Source: Miltoncostaea oceani (GTDB taxonomy: Bacteria; Actinomycetota; Thermoleophilia; Miltoncostaeales; Miltoncostaeaceae). From it: a stretch of DNA of 64,000 nt. Positions 58,018 to 64,000 of the stretch are shown here, piece after piece (positions within the stretch are counted from its first letter, which is position 1; each line of letters starts with the position of its first letter). Where the stretch lies: contig NZ_CP064356.1 in assembly GCF_018141545.1 (NCBI RefSeq), positions 3,547,001-3,611,000 of the forward strand, in the 5' to 3' direction. A program made the position numbers and the translations under genes. The notes below the pieces were generated by a model, which worked only from the letters and a program-made list of their open reading frames with translations, had not been told where the DNA came from and searched no databases.

Positions 58018-59154
58018 CTAGTCGGCCCGCGCCCCGTGGATCGCCGCGACGGCGGCGGCCGTGGACGCGAGGTCGACCTCGGTGGCGGCGAGGGCCTCGT
58101 CGCGGGTGCGGATGCCGCGGCCGATCGCGAGCGCCGCGGTGAAGCCGGCGCGGCGGACCGCGCCGGGGCCGAGGCCGACCTCCCCGCAGAGGGCGACGCA
58201 CGGGACGCCGGCGGTGGCGCAGGCGGCGGCCACCGCGGCGGGGGCCTTACCGGCGAGGCTCGTCGCGTCGAGGCGCCCCTCCCCGGTGACGCAGCACGTC
58301 GCGCCCTCCAGGTGCCGCGCGAGGCCGACGGCGTCGAGGACGAGCGGCGCCCCGGGGGTGAGCTCCGCCCCGATGAGGGCGAGCAGGCCGCCGGCCGCCC
58401 CGCCGGCGGCGCCCGCGCCGGCCACGGCCTGCAGGTCGATGCCGGTCGCCGCCCGGATCACCCCCGCCAGCGACGCGAGCCCGGCGTCGAGGCGGGCGAC
58501 GGCGTCGGGTGTCGCCCCCTTCTGGGGACCGTAGACGTGGGCGGCGCCGTCGGGGCCGTGGAAGGGGTTCGCGACGTCGCACGCCACCTGCACGACGGCG
58601 TCGTCGAGGCGGGGGTCGCGGCCGCGGAGGTCGAGGGACGCGACGCGGGACATGTCGGCGCCGCGCCCCTCCAGCACCCGGCCGTCGGCGTCGAGGGCCC
58701 GCACCCCGAGGGCCGCCGCGAGGCCGAGCCCGCCGTCGGTGGTGGCGCTCCCCCCGAGGCCGACGATGATCCGGCGGGCGCCGAGGTCGAGGGCGGCGCG
58801 GATCAGCTCGCCGGTGCCGCGGGTGGTGGTGCGCTCGGGGTCGCGCTCGTGGTCGGCGAGGCGCTCGTAGCCGGACGCCAGGGCCAGCTCGACCACCGCG
58901 ACCTGGCCCGGCAGCTCGCCGACCGCGGCGGTGACGGGACGCCCGAGGGGGTCGGCGGCGGTCACGTCGCGGCGGCGCCCGCCGGCCGCGGCGACGAGCG
59001 CGTCGAGGGTGCCCTCGCCGCCGTCGGCGACCGGCACCGGGCGGATCTCCGCCCCCGCGTCGGCGAGGCGGATCCCCGCGCCGATCGCCCGCGCCGCCGC
59101 CGCGGCGGGCAGGGCCCCCTTGAACGGGGCGGGCGCGACGACCCAGACGCTCAC
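58018..59154 (-). CDS. glxK: Glycerate 2-kinase
   Basis: The 378-residue GarK/GlxK-family protein has VVAPAPFKGALPAAAAARAI, VPVADGGEGTLDAL, GTGELIRAALDLGARRIIVGLGGSATTDGG (in parts), VYGPQKGA, CCVTGEGRLDATSLAGKAP and CGEVGLG. It phosphorylates D-glycerate to 2-phosphoglycerate. Next to the glucosylglycerate genes it could recycle glycerate released from that solute, or serve glyoxylate metabolism linked to ureide breakdown. The start is GTG 59154 within GTGA of the upstream SDR gene. Confidence 0.92.
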   Translation of the reverse strand: MSVWVVAPAPFKGALPAAAAARAIGAGIRLADAGAEIRPVPVADGGEGTLDALVAAAGGRRRDVTAADPLGRPVTAAVGELPGQVAVVELALASGYERLADHERDPERTTTRGTGELIRAALDLGARRIIVGLGGSATTDGGLGLAAALGVRALDADGRVLEGRGADMSRVASLDLRGRDPRLDDAVVQVACDVANPFHGPDGAAHVYGPQKGATPDAVARLDAGLASLAGVIRAATGIDLQAVAGAGAAGGAAGGLLALIGAELTPGAPLVLDAVGLARHLEGATCCVTGEGRLDATSLAGKAPAAVAAACATAGVPCVALCGEVGLGPGAVRRAGFTAALAIGRGIRTRDEALAATEVDLASTAAAVAAIHGARAD

Positions 59155-60035
59155 TCCTCGGGCGCGGGCGGCGGCGGCGCCGGGGCGCGGCGCGGCCAGT
59201 CGAGCTGCAGGAACCCGACGATCTCGTCGTGCCAGAGGTGGTCGTCGCTCGTCGCGGCGCGGGTCGCGGCGAGGCCCTCCGCGTCGTCGCCGACCGTGAC
59301 GCGGAAGGGCGCGTCGCCGTCGGAGGCGGTCGCGACGATGGCCCGCGCGACGTCGGCGGCGGGTGTCGGGGAGCGCTCCCGCCACGCCGCGAAGCCGCGG
59401 CGGAGGTCGCCGAGCAGGGGCAGGTACGGGCCCTCCCCCCGCGCGAGGGAGCCGGTCGGGCGGGTGGCGCGGGGGAAGTCGGTGTCGACCATGCCCGGCT
59501 CGATCGAGCTGACGCGGATCCCGAAGGGGCGGCACTCCACCGCGAGGGCCTCGGCCATCGCGAGGAGCGCGTACTTGGAGGCGTGGTACATCCCGACGAG
59601 GGGGTTGGAGAGGCGCGCGCCGATCGACGACGTGAAGACGATCGCGCCGTCGCCGCGCTCCCGCATCGCGGGGAGGACGGCCTGCACCACCGCCGCCGCG
59701 CCGAGGAAGTTGGTCTCGAACATCGCGCGGACCTCGTCGAGGTCGACGTCCTCGACCGCTCCCAGCACCGCGTAGCCGGCGTTGCTGACGAGGGCGTCGA
59801 GGGCGCCGCCGGCGAGGGACTCCGCCTCGGCGACGGCCGCCGTCACGGTCGCGGCGTCGGTGACGTCGAGCCGCACCACGTGGACGCCGGGGCGGTCGCG
59901 GTAGGCCGCGCGTCCGGCGTCGAGGTCGCGCACCCCCGCGACGGCCCGCCAGCCGGCGTCGTCGAAGAGCTCGACGGCGGCACGGCCGATGCCGCGGCCG
60001 GCGCCGGTGACGAGGACGGTCCGCGGGTCGCTCAC
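59151..60035 (-). CDS. Short-chain dehydrogenase/reductase
   Basis: The 294-residue classical SDR has TVLVTGAGRGIGRAAVEL (cofactor), NAGYAVLG, SSIGARLSNPLVGMYHASKYALLAMAE (in parts; catalytic Ser, Tyr and Lys), and SSIEPGMVDTDF. A C-terminal extension of about 60 residues ends in a Pro-rich tail. The substrate is unknown. GTG 60035 is 7 nt after TAGCCT (minus, 60043-60048), a box that includes the stop codon of the histidine kinase gene. The glycerate kinase gene is co-translated behind it. Confidence 0.87.
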   Translation of the reverse strand: MSDPRTVLVTGAGRGIGRAAVELFDDAGWRAVAGVRDLDAGRAAYRDRPGVHVVRLDVTDAATVTAAVAEAESLAGGALDALVSNAGYAVLGAVEDVDLDEVRAMFETNFLGAAAVVQAVLPAMRERGDGAIVFTSSIGARLSNPLVGMYHASKYALLAMAEALAVECRPFGIRVSSIEPGMVDTDFPRATRPTGSLARGEGPYLPLLGDLRRGFAAWRERSPTPAADVARAIVATASDGDAPFRVTVGDDAEGLAATRAATSDDHLWHDEIVGFLQLDWPRRAPAPPPPAPEE

Positions 60036-60045
60036 GAGGGGGAGG

Positions 60046-61869
60046 CTACCCGCCGGGCGGGGCGGCCGGGCCGAGGTGCGAGAGGTCGGGGATCGGCGAC
60101 TCCTCGGTGATCGCGCCGGCGTCGCGCAACGGCAGCCGCAGCGTGAAGGTGCTCCCGGTCCCCACGACGGAGTCGAGGGTGATCGACCCCCGGTGCGCCG
60201 ACGCCAGGCCACGGGCGATCGCGAGGCCGAGCCCGGCGCTGCGCCCCTCGCGGGAGGGGTCGCCGCGGTAGAAGCGGTCGAAGACGAAGGGCTGGTCGTC
60301 GGGGGGGATGCCCTCGCCGGTGTCGCGGACCGCGAGGGTGGCGTCCTGCCCGTCGCGGCCGACGACGACGTCCACCCGCCCGCCCGCGGGGGTGTGCCGC
60401 TCGGCGTTGTCGAGCAGGATCAGCAGGATCTGCTCGACCCGGGCGGGGTCGACCTCGACGACGACCGGCCCGGCCGTCGTCCGCTCCACCGCGAGCGTGA
60501 CGCCCTCGCGGGCGGCGAGGGGGACGCGGGGGGCGACGACGACCTCGGCGAGGTCGTCGAGGGAGATCACCTCCCGGTCGAGCGGGAGGGCGCCGGAGTC
60601 GAGGCGGGCGAGCTGCAGCTGCTCCTCGACGAGCCGCTCGAGGCGACCGGTCTCCTGGCTCATGGCGACGAGGAACTCCCGCCGGTGCCGCTCGTCGACG
60701 CCCCCGTCCTCGAGGAGCTCCAGGAACCCCTTGAGCGCGGCGATCGGCGTCTTCAGCTCGTGGGACACGTTGGCGACGAGGTCGCGCCGGGCGCGCTCCA
60801 GGCGGCGCTCCTCGGTGACGTCGCGGAGGGTGATCACGGTGCCGGCGTCGTCCCCGTCGGCGAGGCGGGCGACGTGCAGCTCCAGCTCGACGCCGTCGGG
60901 CAGCACCACGAGGCGCCGCTCGGTGGCGGCGGCCCCGGGACGCCGGGCGGCGAGGACGGCGTCGCCGATCGCCGGGGGCAGGGCGTCGAGGCGGGCGGAC
61001 TCGGCCCCCTCCGGCAGCCCCAGCAGCCGTCCGGCGGCGTCGTTGGCGACGGTCACCGTGCCGTCCGGTCCGACGGCGAGGACCCCCTCGGCGAGGGAGC
61101 CGATCATGGCCCGGTCGCGGTCGCGTTCGCTGGTGATCTCGGCGACCAGGGACTGGAGGCGCCCCGCCATGCCGTTGAGGCTCTCCCCGAGGGTCACGAT
61201 CTCCTCGGGGGCGATGCGCCCGCGGGGGTAGCGGGCCGAGAGGTCACCCCCGGCGAGGGTCGCGGCCGTCGTCGCGAGGCGCTGGATGCGACCGCCGAGG
61301 ACCCGCGCGATCGCGATGCCCGCGAGGGCCGCGAGGCCGAGGACCACGATCATCGCGAGGATCACCCGCTGGCGGACCGCGGCCAGCTCGGGGGAGAGGC
61401 CGCTGATGCCGCGCGCCGCGACGATCAGGCCGCTCCCGCCGGTCTCGGGGGAGAACGGGACGACGACGGCGACGGCCGGCGCGCCGGGCCCCCGGACGGT
61501 CGGCGGACCCCCGTTGAGGTCGACACGGGGCAGGAGCTTCGGCTCGTCGGGGACCGACTCCACGTACCGCGAGTCGAGCTCCGAGGCCTGGTAGGTGACG
61601 CTCACCTCCGCCCCGGTCTCGTTCCGTATGCGCTCCGCGAGACCCGCCAGGCCGGCCTCGGGCCTCAGGACCGGCAGGCGCGTGTCCGCGGCGGCCGCGA
61701 GCAGCTCCCGCTGGAGCTGGTCGCGTTCGAGCTTCGCCCGGTCGTCGCGGACGTTCGACTCGAGCGTGGGGAGCACGACGAGCAGCACCGCGAGGCTGGC
61801 CGCCATGCCCACGGCGAGCAGGGCGCCGACCAGCCACCCCTGCAGGCCGAAGCCGCGGCGGCGGGTCAC
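60046..61869 (-). CDS. Sensor histidine kinase with HAMP and PAS domains
   Basis: The 607-residue membrane kinase has helix 1 at about residues 10-33, a periplasmic sensor of about 130 residues and helix 2 near 170-190. A HAMP linker (GGRIQRLATTAATLAGG), a PAS domain (GVLAVGPDGTVTVANDAAGRLLG), the HisKA box VSHELKTPIAALKGF with the phospho-His, and the HATPase N (LLDNAERHTPAGG), G1 and G2 (GLGLAIARG) boxes follow. The layout resembles PhoR/ResE kinases. The start overlaps the response regulator stop (GTGA), so the two are one operon. Confidence 0.92.
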   Translation of the reverse strand: MTRRRGFGLQGWLVGALLAVGMAASLAVLLVVLPTLESNVRDDRAKLERDQLQRELLAAAADTRLPVLRPEAGLAGLAERIRNETGAEVSVTYQASELDSRYVESVPDEPKLLPRVDLNGGPPTVRGPGAPAVAVVVPFSPETGGSGLIVAARGISGLSPELAAVRQRVILAMIVVLGLAALAGIAIARVLGGRIQRLATTAATLAGGDLSARYPRGRIAPEEIVTLGESLNGMAGRLQSLVAEITSERDRDRAMIGSLAEGVLAVGPDGTVTVANDAAGRLLGLPEGAESARLDALPPAIGDAVLAARRPGAAATERRLVVLPDGVELELHVARLADGDDAGTVITLRDVTEERRLERARRDLVANVSHELKTPIAALKGFLELLEDGGVDERHRREFLVAMSQETGRLERLVEEQLQLARLDSGALPLDREVISLDDLAEVVVAPRVPLAAREGVTLAVERTTAGPVVVEVDPARVEQILLILLDNAERHTPAGGRVDVVVGRDGQDATLAVRDTGEGIPPDDQPFVFDRFYRGDPSREGRSAGLGLAIARGLASAHRGSITLDSVVGTGSTFTLRLPLRDAGAITEESPIPDLSHLGPAAPPGG

Positions 61870-62561
61870 CCCTGCGGGCCGTCCCCGCCGAACGCGTACC
61901 CCACCCCGCGGACCGTGCGGATGAGCTGCGGGGCCGACGGGTCGTGCTCGACCTTCTGGCGCAGGTGGCGGACGTGCACGTCGACGCTGCGCAGGTCCCC
62001 GAAGAAGTCGCCCTTCCACAGGTGGTTCATCAGCTCCTCGCGGGTGAAGACCCGCCGGGGGGAGCCCGCCAGCTTGTGGAGGATCTCGAACTCGGAGTAC
62101 GTGAGCGGGATCTCCCGGTCGTCGCGCGTCACCGTCCGCGACACCGAGTCGATCTCGAGATCGCCCGCCCGGAGGGGCGCCGAGCGGTCCGGCTCGAGGC
62201 GCGCGCGGCGCAGGTTCGCCTTGACGCGCGACACCAGCTCGCGGGGCGAGAACGGCTTCGTGACGTAGTCGTCGGCGCCGAGCTCCAGGCCGAGGACCTT
62301 GTCGAGCTCCTCCCCGCGGGCGGACAGCATGATGATCGGGATCGTCCGCTCCGCGCGGATCCGCTTGCAGACCTCGAGCCCGTCGAGGCCCGGCAGCATG
62401 ATGTCCAGGACCACGAGGTCCACGGGCTCGCGCTCGACCACGTCGAGGGCCTCGTCGCCACGGGCGGCGGTGAGCACCTGGAACCCCGCCTCGCGCAGGG
62501 CGTACTCGACGATCGTGCGGATGGACTGCTCGTCCTCGACCACCAGGATGCGGTCGGCCAT
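61866..62561 (-). CDS. OmpR/PhoB-family response regulator
   Basis: The 231-residue protein has a receiver domain (ILVVEDEQSIR, phospho-acceptor D53 in VVLDIMLPG, TKPFSP with the conserved Lys) and a winged-helix DNA-binding domain. The latter shows LTYSEFEILHKLAGSPRRVFTREELMNHLWKGD in parts and ends with RTVRGVGYAF. It is the partner of the kinase encoded next. Target genes are unknown; the divergent HtrA protease is a candidate. ATG 62561 has GGAGGT 10 nt upstream. Confidence 0.93.
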   Translation of the reverse strand: MADRILVVEDEQSIRTIVEYALREAGFQVLTAARGDEALDVVEREPVDLVVLDIMLPGLDGLEVCKRIRAERTIPIIMLSARGEELDKVLGLELGADDYVTKPFSPRELVSRVKANLRRARLEPDRSAPLRAGDLEIDSVSRTVTRDDREIPLTYSEFEILHKLAGSPRRVFTREELMNHLWKGDFFGDLRSVDVHVRHLRQKVEHDPSAPQLIRTVRGVGYAFGGDGPQG

Positions 62562-62650
62562 GTGCGGGGTACCTCCGGGCGCCTTCCGCGATCGTAGCGG
62601 GGCCCGCGCCCGCCCCGGCGGGTCTTCTCGGAGCCTTAAGACTCGGGCGC

Positions 62651-62656
62651 TACCCT
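62651..62656 (+). promoter_or_regulatory. -10 box TACCCT giving a leaderless htrA
   Basis: TACCCT ends 6 nt before GTG 62663, in the 101-bp gap to the divergent response regulator. Confidence 0.55.
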
Positions 62657-62662
62657 GATGTC

Positions 62663-63895
62663 GTGCCGCCGTACGGACCCCGGACCAACCCCTTCGGCGC
62701 GCCCCCGCCGCGCCGTCGCCCGCCGCGCTGGCTGACCGGCGCGCTCGTGCCCGCCGTGATCGGCGGGGTCGTCGCGCTCGGCGGCGCCGCGGTGACCGGC
62801 AACCTCGGCGGCGACACCGTCGTCGAGCGCACCGTCGACCCGACCCCCCTCCCCGCTTCGACGACGAGCGCCGGGGCCGCCGCGGCCGCGGCCGAGGGCG
62901 ACGGCGCGGCGGGCGCGCCCCTCCCGGCCGTGCAGACCGTCGTCGCGCAGGCGTCGCCCGCCGTGGTGAAGGTCACCACCGGGGAGGCCACCAGCGGGGG
63001 GCGCCTCGGCTCCGGGTTCCTCGTGGACCGGCGCGGGCGGGTGCTCACCAACGCCCACGTCGTCGACGACGCGCGGACCGCGACGGTGCTGTTCGAGGAC
63101 GGCACCGAGAGCGAGGCGGAGGTGCTCGGCAGCGACGAGAGCACCGACCTCGCCGTCCTCCAGGTCGCGGACGTCCCCGCGGGGACCCGCCCCCTCCCGC
63201 TCGGCCGCAGCGCCGGCCTCGTGGTCGGCGACCCGGTGATCGCGATCGGCAACCCCTTCGGGCTCGACCGCACCGCGACGACGGGGATCATCTCGGCGCT
63301 GAAGCGCAGCATCACCGCACCCAACGGCTTCGAGATCCAGAACGTCGTCCAGACCGACGCGGCGATCAACCAGGGCAACTCGGGGGGGCCGCTGCTCGAC
63401 GGCCGCGGCCGGGTGCTCGGCATCAACTCCCAGATCGCGACGGAGAGCGGCGGCAGCGACGGGATCGGGTTCGCCGTCCCGATCGACACGATCCGGCCCG
63501 TCGCCGACGCGATCATCGCGACCGGCGAGCCGCGGCACGCGTGGCTCGGGGTCACCGGCCGCCAGATCACCCCCGCCGTGGCGCGCGGCCTCGGCGACCC
63601 CGACGTGCGTGGCGTGGCCGTCGTCGGCGTCGACGAGCGGGGGCCCGCCGGGGACGCCGGCCTGCGGGCCGCGACCACGGCCCCCGACGCCGAGGTGCCG
63701 CGGGGCGGCGACCTGATCGTCGCGGTCGACGGGCGCCCGGTGGAGGACATGGCCGACGTCAGCCTCGCCGTCTCCTCGCGGGCCGTCGGCGACCGCGTCA
63801 CCCTGACGGTGCAGCGCGACGGGGCGACCCGCCGGCTGGACATCGTGCTCGCCGACCGGCCCGACGACGTGGGGGTCGTGCCCACCGCCCCCTGA
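62663..63895 (+). CDS. HtrA/DegP-family serine protease with PDZ domain
   Basis: The 410-residue protein has a Pro/Arg-rich cytosolic start, one membrane anchor (residues 24-46), a linker, and a trypsin-like domain with catalytic triad H132 (TNAHVVDD), D162 (STDLAVL) and S240 (QGNSGGPLL). A single PDZ domain from about residue 300 follows, with LIVAVDGRPVEDMADV. It is probably an envelope quality-control protease. Divergence from a two-component system suggests envelope-stress control. The start is set by the leaderless promoter. Confidence 0.94.
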   Translation: MPPYGPRTNPFGAPPPRRRPPRWLTGALVPAVIGGVVALGGAAVTGNLGGDTVVERTVDPTPLPASTTSAGAAAAAAEGDGAAGAPLPAVQTVVAQASPAVVKVTTGEATSGGRLGSGFLVDRRGRVLTNAHVVDDARTATVLFEDGTESEAEVLGSDESTDLAVLQVADVPAGTRPLPLGRSAGLVVGDPVIAIGNPFGLDRTATTGIISALKRSITAPNGFEIQNVVQTDAAINQGNSGGPLLDGRGRVLGINSQIATESGGSDGIGFAVPIDTIRPVADAIIATGEPRHAWLGVTGRQITPAVARGLGDPDVRGVAVVGVDERGPAGDAGLRAATTAPDAEVPRGGDLIVAVDGRPVEDMADVSLAVSSRAVGDRVTLTVQRDGATRRLDIVLADRPDDVGVVPTAP

Positions 63896-63919
63896 CCGGG
63901 GGGCGGGGCCGGCCGGGGG

Positions 63920-64000
63920 TCAGCGGTTCCGGACCCTCACGTTCTTGGAGGCGCGGGGGCGGAGCTGGGTGGTGCCGAGGAACCGGGCGCTCACCACGAG
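63920..64000 (-). CDS. C-terminal end of a protein running out of the window
   Basis: Twenty-six codons and a TGA are visible on the minus strand, reading VVSARFLGTTQLRPRASKNV near the end and finishing VRVRNR. The strand-rich basic tail resembles ends of secreted repeat proteins, but too little is present to name it. It is convergent with the htrA-like gene, 24 bp away. Confidence 0.45.
   Translation of the reverse strand, partial: LVVSARFLGTTQLRPRASKNVRVRNR

Noticed and set aside
63896-63925. TGACC/GGTCA hairpin after the htrA-like gene
   Set aside because: The stem is short and mismatched inside; not convincing as a terminator.
1-64000. CRISPR arrays, insertion sequences, prophage genes or integration sites
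   Set aside because: No regularly spaced repeats, transposase motifs, integrases or tRNA-end duplications were found; composition is uniform throughout.

Overview
This 64 kb window is very GC-rich and densely packed with genes. It looks like the chromosome of a deep-branching actinobacterium. I infer class Thermoleophilia or a near relative, with moderate confidence, from four things: futalosine-route menaquinone genes, a long-form RmlA, glucosylglycerate genes and very frequent leaderless starts. No insertion sequence, phage, CRISPR array or rRNA operon was seen. There is one tRNA gene (tRNA-Lys, CUU).

Layout. 1-911: end of a cytochrome bc operon, with a cytochrome b C-terminal domain fused to cytochrome c. 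991-5781: quinone block (ubiX, menG, polyprenyl synthase, an MqnE-like protein lacking the radical SAM head, mqnA, mqnC). 5807-11636: housekeeping genes (rhodanese, lipA, dcd, tatA, amidohydrolase, TPR protein). 11684-11791: tRNA-Lys and its terminator. 11860-13028: cupin/TetR divergent pair with operators. 12973-16847: ECF sigma, anti-sigma and ABC transporter operon. 17222-19910: trehalose synthase and class I aldolase, convergent across a strong hairpin. 20050-28538: CcdA and a UDP-sugar acid set (WecB-like, WbpA-like, WbpB-like, WbpD-like), plus a secreted Ig-like protein. 28535-31542: SpoIVB-like and SpoIID-like proteins.

31629-52934 is the most unusual part. It mixes two gene sets that are normally separate. 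The first is the oxamate/oxalurate carbamoyltransferase type: AllH/DUF2877, AllF/FdrA and AllG/DUF1116, plus carbamate kinase. The second is the Nit1/Sll0783-type nitrogen-starvation cluster: MSMEG_0565 glycosyltransferase, Sll0783/MSMEG_0572 protein, MSMEG_0568 radical SAM, Sll0786-type acetyltransferase and Sll0787-type AIR-synthase-like protein. No nitrilase is visible; an amidohydrolase sits in the middle instead. Interleaved are an LLM flavin monooxygenase, a PLP decarboxylase, an aminotransferase-fold protein without the Schiff-base lysine, OsmC, a CoA-disulfide-reductase-like flavoprotein and methyltransferases. I read this as a composite carbamoyl/ureide nitrogen-scavenging region; its substrate is unknown.

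52950-57628: rmlB-rmlD-rmlA (no rmlC), then gpgS with a HAD phosphatase, probably making glucosylglycerate. 58018-64000: glycerate kinase, SDR, a two-component system divergent from an HtrA protease, and the end of one further protein.

Two habits run through the window. Genes in operons overlap by 4 bp as NTGA, with ATG, GTG, TTG and even CTG used as starts. Many first genes have a TANNNT box only 6-9 nt before the start codon, which points to leaderless transcription and fixes several starts.
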